The notes beneath the pieces are model-generated. The model worked only from the letters and a program-made list of their open reading frames with translations. It did no database searches and had not been told where the DNA came from. This document shows, piece after piece, positions 11,145-22,147 of a stretch of DNA of 44,393 nucleotides (within the stretch, counting starts at the first letter, position 1; each line of letters begins with the position of its first letter). The translations under genes and the position numbers were made by a program. The DNA lies in NCBI GenBank assembly GCA_032718475.1, contig JAUCBJ010002879.1:1-44393 (forward strand). The letters run 5' to 3'. This DNA is from Nemertoderma westbladi. Its lineage: Eukaryota > Xenacoelomorpha > Nemertodermatida > Nemertodermatidae.

Positions 11145-11201
11145 ACTTTAAACATTCGCGAATGAATTATTCATTTTTTATAAAGTTTCTAGATATATAA
11201 A
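11145..11201 (+). promoter_or_regulatory. Repeated upstream module, proximal copy, with TATA-like sites
   Basis: The second copy of the TTCGCGAA / ATGAATTATTCAT / TATAAAG module ends about 55 bp before the FoxQ2 start codon. It is followed by TATATAAA at 11194-11201. Either TATA-like word could position a transcription start a short distance upstream of 11242. The very short implied 5' UTR and the AT-rich background keep this tentative. Confidence 0.4.
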
Positions 11202-11241
11202 ATATTTTTATCTAAAACTTTTTTAAAGTTAGGCCTTTGCA

Positions 11242-11733
11242 ATGATAACGCAGAGCATGTCAGACATTATCAACCAAAATCTGCTGATGGAAACCTCGAG
11301 AAGTTTAGTTCCGTACACCCCGACAGGAGCTAACAACGGCGGAACCGTTCCTCCGGGTATGGAACTCTCCAGCCACCGAGCGGGTCCCCAGTTCATGGAC
11401 CTCGTGTCCCCGCGCCCGTACCCCCCGCCCCATCCGCTGTTCGGAATGCCGTTCCCCCCTGGCTTCCCTTACTCCGGCGCCGGGTTTACGCTCCTCCCGA
11501 TGTCCGGAGGTTTCGAACCTCGTCGTCGTTTTCTCATCCACGAGGAACCCAAACCGCAGCACAGCTACATCGGGCTCATCGCCATCGCTATCCTCAGTTC
11601 CGAGGATAACCAACTCGTTCTTAGCGATATATATCAACACATCCTCGACAGTTACGCTTACTTCAGAACGCGGGGACCAGGCTGGAGGAATTCCATTAGA
11701 CACAATCTAAGTCTCAACGACTGCTTCATAAAG
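11242..11733 (+). CDS. foxQ2: FoxQ2-type forkhead transcription factor, exon 1
   Basis: Encodes residues 1-164 of a nuclear sequence-specific DNA-binding protein. Residues 1-100 are low-complexity and proline-rich (YPPPHPLFGMPFPPGFP around 60-76). The forkhead domain begins near residue 103 with EPKPQHSYIGLIAIAILSS and continues through VLSDIYQHILDSY, GPGWRNSIRHNLSLNDCFIK, which includes the DNA-recognition helix. PQHSYIGLIA in place of the usual PPYSYIALI is typical of FoxQ2 proteins. An in-frame TAG at 11230 makes 11242 the first usable ATG. The exon ends after a complete AAG codon at a GTAAGC donor (phase 0). The exon is clearly GC-richer than its surroundings. FoxQ2 genes generally act in anterior/apical patterning in animal embryos; that role is family knowledge, not visible here. 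Confidence 0.93.
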
Positions 11734-12221
11734 GTAAGCCTAACCCAGTTACTCACGGTTAAATGATTAATTTACGCTGCAAGAAAATAATATGATATTT
11801 TAACTTTATAGTTATTCTGAAATTTGTTGTTCAATTATTTGATAGTTATATGCATTTTTCACAAGGTTCATTAGCGTTAATAGCTTGCAACTTTTTTTTT
11901 ACTCCGGGGACAATATTGTGAATAAATTTCAGCGAGTTGTCTATGATATTAAACTTCAATATGCTTATGTGAATATGTTTATGTAGCATTATTAACATTT
12001 TTAGCTAGTGACAGCGGTAATGACCTAAATCTGACTGAACAGAATTTACCACTACGGCCATCCAAACATTAAATGCAATTAATTATGTTGCAATTATTGT
12101 TGATTGAGAAAAGTAGTTTGTTCAATAATTAAGTTAAACAAAACCTTTATACATAGCTCCGGTCGTAAATATAATTCAGCCGGTAATACTACAAACTACA
12201 GTACATCTTTGTGCTAAACCC

Positions 12222-12356
12222 CAAATTTTCGCCCATGTGAAAGATTCCAGGTTTTCACTTTTCGGTAGAAATTTTATTAAAATTTTACGTATGAAGTATT
12301 ACAATATTTTTTAATTTCTCCTTATTAAGGGGGGGTGGGTGTAGCGCTATTTTAAC
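12222..12356 (+). repeat. Fragment of inverted-repeat element family, in FoxQ2 intron
   Basis: Reads CAAATTTTCGCCCATGTGAA, then CACTTTTCGGT, ATTTTATTAAAATTTTA and TAGCGCTATTTT. The same order of words occurs at 37616-37745, the left arm of the element in the intron of the - strand gene. Only the left arm is present here, so this is a truncated or solo copy with moderate divergence. Confidence 0.65.
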
Positions 12357-12499
12357 ACTAGTTATTTCGTATATATAATTAGAATATAGTGTTGAATAAA
12401 ACTATTGGTCAAAATTAGCTATTGGGGTTTTCCTGGTTGCAGAATTCATTTCGAGTGTCAATTTCAACATTTGATGACTTCCAAATTGTCTGTTTGGCT

Positions 12500-12700
12500 G
12501 CCAGGCAGTCGGTTATATTTTGACAGGCAGACACTGACAGGCATACAGACAGAACCGACAAGGTCAAATTTTATTAATGACATCAGAAATGAAGTCACCG
12601 ACCAGGAAAACCCATACAGGGAATTTTTAGACAGATAGTATGCTTTTTATTGACGGACAGACCGACAGTAAATCGGACAGATAGCACAGACAGATCTTGC
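12500..12700. repeat. GACAG-rich low-complexity tract
   Basis: Repeated GACAG, CAGACAGA and GACCGACAG words within the FoxQ2 intron suggest a decayed short tandem repeat. It has no regular period and no coding potential. Confidence 0.4.
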
Positions 12701-14114
12701 CAAACGGTTTTCAAATTTGGAATCTTGATAAAAATCTGCTCTAAATTAAATGGAAACAATTTTGCAAAAAATCAAGAAGAAATAAAAAGAAGTAGCGCTA
12801 CCTTAAATCACTCAAGGGCCCAAATCACTCTTCTGCAAATCTTAATGATATCACATGGAATTTTCTTAGGTGTTTCAGGTTGAAAGAAATTTTCTTAATT
12901 TCTTAGGTGGGCTATAAGTTTATTTTCACTTTTAATCATTTCCCAACAAGCGTTTAAAAAAGTGTCACCGGTCGATATTGTACCATTTACACCGCAGTTA
13001 TTCTTCAACCTTATATTGATTTGTTGCTACCGATGTGATTCTGGCTAAGTTGCCCTTGCGATGATAAGCTGAACATAAGCGAACATGTGCGTGAACTCGC
13101 GAACGTGCAGACTAAGTAGGTCATATACAGCAACGGCACAAGTTTGATGCTAATTAATGAGTTAGGGATTGTACAGTACATACTCGATAACTCCTCGATC
13201 CACAATGCTATACAATTGCACCATTTACAACAATAATTGCGTTTCTTTAATTAAAGACCTAAACTGAGTCGCCATATTATGAGCAACCATCGACCGACAT
13301 CGCATAGCTCGCAGTGCACTTCCCTTGTATATAAGTAGTGAGACCAGCCGCGTCCCGCGACGCTGTTGTGTTAAGTTAGTTATTATTGCAAACCTGTTAC
13401 AGTAGTACAGTAGTAGTACTGTTACAGTAGTAACTCGCACTGCCTCATTATCTGAAGCAGCCAAGCAAAAACATTGATTAATGTTTATCCAATCGATTTC
13501 AAACTCTCTTTTTTGCCTCTTTCAGTGACAATAGTGGACCAGATTTCAGTCAGCCGTAGAACTCAAGCGAAATCAATAATGTTATCGAATAAATCGTTGA
13601 GAGGCAGCCATATGCTCTAGGGTCTAGTGAAGTGACACGATCACTGGTCAATAATTACTAAAATCAATGTGGCATTATTAAATTATTGTTATTAACGTAG
13701 CTCGCAAAGGTTTTAATTAACGATTTATAACAAGACAAATATAATTTTAATGCATTCACAAAATTTATATAAGAACACGAAGTGCTTCACTCTGTAGTGT
13801 TTGCCATGCTTTTGTAAAACGCGGATTGCAGCGAAATCCTGGAATCCTGTTTCTGGTCCCGTAAGAAGCAATGATGGATCCCATCCCAGTAGGGAAATCC
13901 ATATAAAACTTCTAGCAATTAGATGGATCGTTGGCGGATTACTACAGACAGACGTCACACATGCATTCATCGTCACAACTACAGAATGCAACTATTGCGT
14001 AGTGGTGATGTTGGCGAATGGCGAATGTAGAGGATGTAGTTAGTTGTAATACATAAGTTTTGCAGGTTTGAAGGTTCTGCAATCTGTATTTTTATAATTC
14101 TATTGCTTTTTCAG

Positions 14115-14687
14115 GCTGCACGCAGCGCCAATGGTAAAGGTCATTACTGGGCGATTCACCCGGCCTGCAAAGAAGATTTTAAGAAAGGCGACTTCCGCAG
14201 GAGGAGGGCACAGCGTAAAGTCCGCAGACATATGGGTCTATCGGTACCCGATGACGAGGATGATGACTCACCACCCCCTAGCAACCAATCACCATGGTTC
14301 AACGAAGACTGCCAAAAACCAACGAATCAGAATACGGAATCCGTAACGCCGAAACGGAAGAGTTTGAAACGTCGAGGTTTTGACATCGACAGCCTGCTAG
14401 CGCCCGACGACGAAAATGACGAGGAAGAGATTAATGTTGAGGATGAAGAACCGAGGGATGGTTACGAGACCATTAATCACGAATTGCTAACGAATAACCA
14501 TTCGAACTATTCCAAAAGACCAACGACCGCATTATCCCACTCACAATTACTCTCCCAGTTGCATTTTGCAGGACTCGGGGGCCCTCCGCCCAATAAGGTG
14601 TTAATATCCGGCAGTACAATCCCTTATAAACCCATACCAATGATAGTTAGCAATCCCAGTGCAATTGTTGAACTAAATTCCAACTAA
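14115..14687 (+). CDS. foxQ2: FoxQ2-type forkhead transcription factor, exon 2
   Basis: Encodes residues 165-354 and the stop. It opens with AARSANGKGHYWAIHPACKE (first wing), then DFKKGDFRRRRAQRKVRRHM, the basic end of the forkhead domain characteristic of FoxQ2. Where most relatives have Gly-Arg before SANGKGHYW, this copy has Ala-Arg. Downstream lie acidic stretches (about 211-215 and 262-277), a basic patch KRKSLKRR, and FDIDSLL at residues 253-259, which fits the eh1 pattern F-x-I-x-x-(I/L)-L that recruits Groucho/TLE co-repressors. The tail is Ser/Asn/Pro-rich. Joined to exon 1 in phase 0, it gives an ordinary 354-residue Fox protein, predicted to act as a repressor. Confidence 0.93.
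   Translation, partial: AARSANGKGHYWAIHPACKEDFKKGDFRRRRAQRKVRRHMGLSVPDDEDDDSPPPSNQSPWFNEDCQKPTNQNTESVTPKRKSLKRRGFDIDSLLAPDDENDEEEINVEDEEPRDGYETINHELLTNNHSNYSKRPTTALSHSQLLSQLHFAGLGGPPPNKVLISGSTIPYKPIPMIVSNPSAIVELNSN
14379..14399 (+). other. eh1-like Groucho-binding motif within FoxQ2
   Basis: Codons for FDIDSLL, flanked by a basic KRKSLKRRG side and an acidic APDDEND side. The spacing of Phe, Ile and the two Leu matches eh1 motifs known in other Fox and homeodomain repressors. It lies C-terminal to the DNA-binding domain. Confidence 0.7.
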
Positions 14688-14859
14688 TTCTAATCAAATG
14701 GCAAGTCTTCGCTCGGAAATTATCTTTAATATGTTACTTTCTGGCCAAAGTAACCTGTAAACCATGTAAAATCGTAGTTGAGAGGTTGTTAGTAAATTAT
14801 TTAATGAGCAGTCAAAAACCGTTTAGTTATTAAGAAAAACAATGAAATATTTTAATATA

Positions 14860-14865
14860 AATAAA
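14860..14865 (+). terminator. FoxQ2 polyadenylation signal (AATAAA)
   Basis: The first clear AATAAA after the FoxQ2 stop is 172 bases downstream, a reasonable 3' UTR length. In AT-rich sequence this word can arise by chance. Confidence 0.5.
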
Positions 14866-14898
14866 CCTATGCCGAAAAAGGCCATTCGAAAACCCAAT

Positions 14899-14970
14899 AA
14901 TTTGGTAAAATTGATTGCTTTTAATTTGGTAAAATTAATTGCTTTTAATTTGGTAAAATTAATTGCTTTT
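14899..14970. repeat. 24-bp tandem repeat, three copies
   Basis: Three consecutive copies of AATTTGGTAAAATTAATTGC plus TTTT; the first has G for A at one position. It lies immediately downstream of the FoxQ2 3' UTR. Confidence 0.9.
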
Positions 14971-15999
14971 CTATGTAGTAAAAATAATATTATTTATAGT
15001 AAATATCCTTGTTAACTTAACTGTAAACATACAGTGGGAGGGTGCAGGTTAATTATAGTGTACCTTCCAGCTACTGGGTTTACTTTAAGAATTAATTGTT
15101 GTATCATTGGCTTTATTAATGTGCTTTGTTTTACATTTCGTCTGCAACCAAGTATTTATTATTTATCTTCGAATTTAATGTTTAAAGCTTATTTGTCACT
15201 TCAAAACACAATCTGTAAGTGTGGTCGTTATCAATACTCACTCAGTAATGTGTATATTGTGTATGGCATGCTGGACATTTTCGATATCCATATATATTAG
15301 TTTTAGTTTAGATTAATAAATTAAAATTTTAGGTTAATTGTTTGCTTATAATTAATTTTAATTTAACAGTCCCAATATGTATTTGACTAATAATTAACTA
15401 TTTATGACACCTGCAAATTCTTTATCCTTTTCGAAAACCTAACATTTTAAAAGATTTATATAGCCAAAAAAAAATAATGAATAGTATATTTTCTAAGTTT
15501 CGACATTCCTTAATATTGTTAACGATATATTATTTCTATATAATATATATTATTTATTTATATTTGGCTGTATTACATTTTTTATCCTTTTCTGTAAGTT
15601 TAAATGTTATTAATTTTGTTTGATTCCCTGATCATTTTGTGGGAGTTAAGGGGGGGGGGGGGGGGGGGGGTGATGGTATCCACCGTCACAATAAATATAG
15701 TTTCTGTTGGAATTTGTTATCTTTTTCTAAAATTTATGCACATTTCTTGTGAACTTTTTTCTAAAGAACGTTACAGTATCAATTTGGTAACAATATAGAT
15801 AATTAATTAGGTGGGTTTGATGGTAATAGTTCAACGATATTATATTATTTACACGTCCAGTATAATAATGATACACATGGAGTTTTACACTTTTCTATCT
15901 TGGTAAATTAAAATAATTATTTAAATGTTAAATGTTCATTTTCGAAATTAGATCGCACTGAGAAAGAAACACGAATTACTCTCATAATGAATTGATTGA
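14971..15999. other. AT-rich intergenic DNA with a poly-G tract
   Basis: No gene is recognised. A pure run of 21 G lies at 15650-15670. The rest is AT-rich with no long credible frame. Confidence 0.5.
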
Positions 16000-18079
16000 C
16001 CTTGAGTGGATTAGGGTATACCTTGCGTGGATTAGGGTATACCTTGCGTGGATTAGGGTATACCTTGAGTGGATTAGGGTATACCTTGCGTGGATTAGGG
16101 TATACCTTGCGTGGATTAGGGTATACCTTGCGTGGATTAGGGTATACCTTGCGTGGATTAGGGTATACCTTGCGTGGATTAGGGTATACCTTGCGTGGAT
16201 TAGGGTATACCTTGCGTGGATTAGGGTATACCTTGCGTGGATTAGGGTATACCTTGCGTGGATTAGGGTATACCTTGCGTGGATTAGGGTACACCTTGCG
16301 TGGATTAGGGTATACCTTGCGTGGATTAGGGTATACCTTGCGTGGATTAGGGTACACCTTGCGTGGATTAGGGTATACCTTGCGTGGATTAGGGTATACC
16401 TTGCGTGGATTAGGGTATATCTTGCGTGGATTAGGGTATACCTTGCGTGGATTAGGGTATACCTTGAGTGGATTAGGGTATACCTTGCGTGGATTAGGGT
16501 ATACCTTGCGTGGATTAGGGTATACCTTGCGTGGATTAGGGTATACCTTGCGTGGATTAGGGTATACCTTGCGTGGATTAGGGTATACCTTGCGTGGATT
16601 AGGGTATACCTTGCGTGGATTAGGGTATACCTTGCGTGGATTAGGGTATACCTTGAGTGGATTAGGGTATACCTTGCGTGGATTAGGGTATACCTTGCGT
16701 GGATTAGGGTATACCTTGCGTGGATTAGGGTATACCTTGCGTGGATTAGGGTATACCTTGCGTGGATTAGGGTATACCTTGCGTGGATTAGGGTATACCT
16801 TGCGTGGATTAGGGTATACCTTGCGTGGATTAGGGTATACCTTGCGTGGATTAGGGTATACCTTGCGTGGATTAGGGTATACCTTGCGTGGATTAGGGTA
16901 TACCTTGCGTGGATTAGGGTATACCTTGCGTGGATTAGGGTATACCTTGCGTGGATTAGGGTATACCTTGCGTGGATTAGGGTATACCTTGCGTGGATTA
17001 GGGTATACCTTGCGTGGATTAGGGTATACCTTGCGTGGATTAGGGTATACCTTGCGTGGATTAGGGTATACCTTGCGTGGATTAGGGTATACCTTGCGTG
17101 GATTAGGGTATACCTTGCGTGGATTAGGGTATACCTTGCGTGGATTAGGGTATACCTTGCGTGGATTAGGGTATACCTTGCGTGGATTAGGGTATACCTT
17201 GCGTGGATTAGGGTATACCTTGCGTGGATTAGGGTATACCTTGCGTGGATTAGGGTATACCTTGCGTGGATTAGGGTATACCTTGCGTGGATTAGGGTAT
17301 ACCTTGCGTGGATTAGGGTATACCTTGCGTGGATTAGGGTATACCTTGCGTGGATTAGGGTATACCTTGCGTGGATTAGGGTATACCTTGCGTGGATTAG
17401 GGTATACCTTGCGTGGATTAGGGTATACCTTGCGTGGATTAGGGTATACCTTGCGTGGATTAGGGTATACCTTGCGTGGATTAGGGTATACCTTGCGTGG
17501 ATTAGGGTATACCTTGCGTGGATTAGGGTATACCTTGCGTGGATTAGGGTATACCTTGCGTGGATTAGGGTATACCTTGCGTGGATTAGGGTATACCTTG
17601 CGTGGATTAGGGTATACCTTGCGTGGATTAGGGTATACCTTGCGTGGATTAGGGTATACCTTGCGTGGATTAGGGTATACCTTGCGTGGATTAGGGTATA
17701 CCTTGCGTGGATTAGGGTATACCTTGCGTGGATTAGGGTATACCTTGCGTGGATTAGGGTATACCTTGCGTGGATTAGGGTATACCTTGCGTGGATTAGG
17801 GTATACCTTGCGTGGATTAGGGTATACCTTGCGTGGATTAGGGTATACCTTGCGTGGATTAGGGTATGCCTTGCGTGGATTAGGGTATACCTTGCGTGGA
17901 TTAGGGTATACCTTGCGTGGATTAGGGTATACCTTGCGTGGATTAGGGTATACCTTGCGGATTAGGGTATACCTTGGTGGATTAGGGTATACCTTGCGTG
18001 GATTAGGGTATACCTTGCGTGGATTAGGGTATACCTTGCGTGGATTAGGGTATACCTTGCGTGGATTAGGGTATACCTT
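16000..18079. repeat. 21-bp satellite array, ~99 copies
   Basis: The unit is GGATTAGGGTATACC followed by TTGCGT. Each unit holds one telomere-type TTAGGG word and the 8-bp palindrome GGTATACC. The central ~1.2 kb (about 16670-17860) is completely uniform. Variants cluster at the edges: CCTTGAG instead of CCTTGCG near the left end, and TACACC, TATATC and TATGCC singletons. Two small deletions near the right end (about 17958 and 17976) remove 2 and 1 bases. Because 21 is a multiple of three, both strands show long artificial open frames. Confidence 0.98.
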
Positions 18080-19779
18080 ATTTCCCTGGTGAGAATTACA
18101 GTAACATTAATTATAAAGTTATAAGAATAAAAGCTGTGTACCTCTAAACAACGACAAGCTACAAATATTATGTTGTATATTGGATTGGTGTTATATTATA
18201 TTATAGAACCTAGCTAACAAATTAAACCACTCTCACATTAAGAATACATTAGGATAAAAACACTGTATAATTCGGGCATAAATATAACAACTGAAATTTT
18301 AAAAAAGTCTAAATGAAATAATAATTTATTTTCATTCCAATGATACACAACCCCCTCAAGAAATTAATTGTATAGAGAATTTTTATAAATCTCGCGGACG
18401 GCATAATTACGTTATTCCTCCGAGGACAATTAATTGTTTTTTTTGTGTTTTTTTTTGTTTTACATGCTTCCGGTTAAACTCTTCCCACTTCCATACAAAG
18501 ACCAATCTGTGGTCTTCGTTATAAGCGTACAACACATCAAATACCTTTGTATATCTCCAACACATTAACCATTACGATTGCCAAAATAACCAGAAACAAT
18601 TCCACATTAATTGAGTAATAACGTATGTATGTATCTCTCTTTAATTATAAAAGGCAAAACGTACTGCGCGTACTGGGCCTATGACAATTCCATAAATAAA
18701 AGCCAGTCCGAGTCGCATATTAATCGTGTTATATTGATTATATTAATCTCGAAATTTACAGGGAACTTTTCATCTTATGTAGTCCTATAGGGTGGCCCCC
18801 GCTGCTATGTTATTTCTCGGCACAGCCAAGCTCCATCCAATTACAAAGAAAAACTTAAGACGAAAGTTCCAGGTTTGTTGTTCATGAGTGAGTGATGCTC
18901 TAGTGGTGCGTCTGTCTGTATGACAATAATTACCTCTCCAACCGTATTTTCAATCAACAATGGTGCCCCTTTAGAGTCTTCGTGGTACAAGTCAAGTCAA
19001 CGCCCCACTGAGTGAGTTAATCACTGTTGTCGAGCTAATTGCAGCCGAGTTTTGCCACCCTCTGATGGCCACGAATGGCTCGATGTTTGTTAAACCCGAT
19101 CCAAACATGTAATCATTGGAGGTAGCAGCCATTATGTCTTCCGTCGGACAGTCAGCCAGTCGTCGGCGGACACCGGTAAGCATACCGACTCACTGGGGCC
19201 GGGCCTACGCCATTCGGCAATCACCATGCATAACCTATTGTTGTGCATAAACCATTTTGTCGCGACTATAGAAAATGCTATGAATTTGTTTTTTGTTTGC
19301 ACGGCCTTGGGGGTAATGGTGTGGAAAACGGGATTGCACCGAGTGGACTGACTGTCTCTCTGTCCCCCAGGGCTGCCGCCTGGCAGTCTCATCTGCTCTC
19401 CATACCTGTAATTACTGGGTGGAATTGTATATTGTTGGGGTATTAGACCCGGTTCGCTAATTGGTTTTAATAAACACATAATTATAACAGCGTGACGAGC
19501 TATCATCGCATGCCAGTGTTATTATATACAAAATACTATTATATGCCATATAATGCCATGTCCATTGACAAACTGGTTGCTTTTCACACCACAGTGAACA
19601 CTCAAACCTTCCAAGATAAAGGATAAGGTCCACTACACTAATCCTCCTATGTATTTTACTATACAATGGAATTTCATTGTATTCATCGCATCCGCTACGT
19701 AATGCCATGGCCAAAATGGGTAATGGGAATTACCAATCTTGTGTCTAGGTCTACCAAGCTATTCATAGCGATAACATTT
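18080..19779. other. Intergenic DNA, no gene recognised
   Basis: Mixed composition. Open frames at 18992-19183 and 19132-19506 (-) and 19243-19446 (+) overlap each other and contain no recognisable domain. No tandem repeat or inverted repeat of note was seen. Confidence 0.4.
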
Positions 19780-19925
19780 AATAAAAAAACTGTTAAAAGT
19801 TAAATTTTCTAAGGCTGTTAGGCCAGTCAAAAAACTTGCCGGGCCCGAAGCAGGGCTCGAACCTACGACCTCTGGAGAGGTGTGAATTCAAGGTAACGGA
19901 TTTATCCAGCACACCAAGGTCCAAG
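19780..19925 (-). repeat. tRNA-derived SINE (head region)
   Basis: On the - strand an A-box-like TGGTGTGCTGG (19916-19906) is followed 42 bases later by a perfect B box GGTTCGAGCCC (19863-19853). GTAGG and CCTGC form a 5-bp T-stem around it. The 3' acceptor half TTCGGGC has no partner on the 5' side, so this is not a working tRNA but an RNA polymerase III promoter head typical of SINEs. The body downstream is short and unidentified, and its end was not resolved. Confidence 0.6.
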
Positions 19926-22147
19926 GTGTAACATAAAAGAAACTTACTCAAAGTTTACGTCAATTAGACTTGTTACAAAAAGGAGTAATCTATATAACCG
20001 AAATATATAACCGTAGATTACGCCTACCTAAATTAATACAATAGAATAAGTGTATTAATAGAATATCGTATTACAGCAGGGTTAACTTATACAAAGAATA
20101 TTCAAACATGTCTAGTAAGATAAATTGCAATTTTGACTAAAATAATTCCCTAATTGGAAGCCCAGGAATGTCACCACTAGACCAAGCTGCTGCAACTATA
20201 GTTAAAGGAAAGATAACATGCATGTTATTTTTATAGTAAATATGCTTTTTATACATAGATGATGACATTCCAGAGCAGAGTGAATGACTCATGTCTGCAT
20301 GTTGGCCTACTTCATTTAATAAATACATAAAAAAGGGGACACATAAAAAATATTCAGAACATAAATAATATTATGTTGTAGTTAGTTCTACAGTAGTCCG
20401 TTAAACAATTTTCGTTCACAGGGTAACTAACACGTTCCTGGGGCCTACACGCAGCACGAGGCTCAGTTATGAGATACAATTTAAAATTGAGAGATTCAAT
20501 CACAAAATCAGTATTTAAGAAATTTAACCAAACCGCAAAAAATCAAAGAAGAGAGGAAAGTTCCTCCCCTTCAACCCCCCTCTTAATCTGCATCACCACA
20601 ACCCAAAGGAGCACAGGGGATTGATGAAAGAGATGTATTAACCGAGAATTGGTATTTTAAAAGTAAGATATTTTATGCATGGAGACGACCCAATTTGTAA
20701 GAAATATTAAAACTTACCTTAAGCAGATGTAGTATTGATATTGAAATATCATTAAATTAACTTACCATTGGAATTCCTCAACAAAATTATTTAGTTAATT
20801 TACTCTAAAGAATTACCATTAAATACCCAAGGCAATCATAATGCGAAATAAACAATAAGCAACTGTCTTATTAGACTGGTTCCTTTCGCCGCCAGTCCTA
20901 TATATGAAATAACCACAGAGAACCCCCCCCCCCCCCCCCCCCCCCAGTCACATATTTCAGATGAGCTATTTTAATAGCGAGCATGCAATGGCATGGAGAT
21001 ATCTTAATAAGGGATAAGGGGTATCTTAATAACTTATTTACTTTTAGATCAATTAAAAACACATTTAATAAAGCAAATCACTTGAACTAATTAAAAATAT
21101 AATGGAATGGGGTATGGGGATTACAGCTGTATAATTTTTAAGTACAGTTATTTAAATCTTATAATAGAAACTAATTAATTTCCATGAAAGTACATACTGA
21201 AAATGTTTTTTTTTCTCCGCAATCAACTTAATTAACTAATTAACTGCTTTTAAATTAGTTTCTCGAAGGCTACATGCAAATTCAGCTGGGAGAATTGCTA
21301 AACGTTTGAGGGCCAGTCTACATGTGTACCTAGTTTTGTTGTTAGAGTTCATCAAGAATTGATCAAAATGATTTTAACCCTGCCTCGCCATGTGAACTGC
21401 TGCAGTTTGACATCCATGTGCGCACCACGAGCCACCAAGTCCCTAATGTACTACCTACTAATGTTCCGACGGTTGCAATGATAGACACATGTCTGTGTTG
21501 GTATGGAACAGTGAACAGTGTGTGTATAGTAAGGATCGCATCCTATGTTCTCTGTAAAGCGCTAACAACCTGACATTATACCGACCCTAACTATACTGCT
21601 CTGACGTATGTAGTTCAGGACCCAGGCCCAACAATGCCAACCTTATACACAAACAAAGCCCTCAAAATACAGCAACAATGTAGCAAAAATTGACAGGATA
21701 ACAAAGACTTGATTTAGGGACCCCAGATGATTGTTGAATGGAGTGTTCAGAATCCGCTATTGTTGGCGGTAATAGGAACGCCAAATAACCCCATTTGTGA
21801 GAATGTTTGATCCCAGGGTGTCGTAGCCATTGGAGCACGCTGAGCCTGCTGACCTACAGGCATTGTTGGTGACCTTCTTGTAGACAACATGCTGATATAT
21901 CTGCGAGCACATTTTGCCGCCACGAGTCTGTTTCCTTCAAAAAGAATCCGCCTAGGTCGTTCTATATGACATATTGAAGTTGTTTGGATAATTAGCCGGC
22001 GGTTATTACCATTGTTAATACAATTGTAAGCGGGTAATTGGAACTTTGGCGCTGAAAAGAGACAGACAGCCATTTGTTGGTTGGGTGATTATAAATTGTT
22101 TTTATTTATTGGACTTATAGTTTGCTGCTTGTGTGGTCCACAACATT
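19926..22147. other. Intergenic DNA with a poly-C tract
   Basis: No gene is recognised. A pure run of 23 C lies at 20923-20945. A 108-codon frame at 21747-22073 (-) has no known domain and was not accepted. The remainder is AT-rich. Confidence 0.4.

Larger units (their letters stand above)
11734..14114 (+). other. FoxQ2 intron (2381 bp)
   Basis: Starts GTAAGC and ends in a pyrimidine-rich tract, TTGCTTTTTCAG. It interrupts the forkhead domain between the recognition helix and the first wing. It contains a solo copy of the 37.6-kb inverted-repeat family (12222-12356), a GACAG-rich low-complexity stretch (about 12500-12700), and a short TACAGTAGT-rich inverted cluster (13396-13434). Open frames at 13725-13991 (-) and 13801-14043 (+) are unrecognised. 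Confidence 0.85.

Noticed and set aside
16000-18079. Interstitial telomere
   Set aside because: TTAGGG occurs once per 21 bp, not as a pure hexamer array. It is a satellite that happens to contain the word.
15992-18092. Open frames of 657 and 698 codons (repeating AWIRVYL and LRGLGYT)
   Set aside because: The frames exist only because the 21-bp unit is a multiple of three without stops. Several overlapping frames are open, on both strands near the left end, and no flanking gene structure is present.
19132-19506. 124-codon frame on the - strand
   Set aside because: Overlaps other frames in both directions and has no recognisable motif.
19838-19925. Functional tRNA gene
   Set aside because: The acceptor stem halves do not pair. 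Only the Pol III boxes and T-stem are tRNA-like, as in a SINE.
21747-22073. 108-codon frame on the - strand
   Set aside because: No domain, no convincing splice context, and a composition similar to the surroundings.
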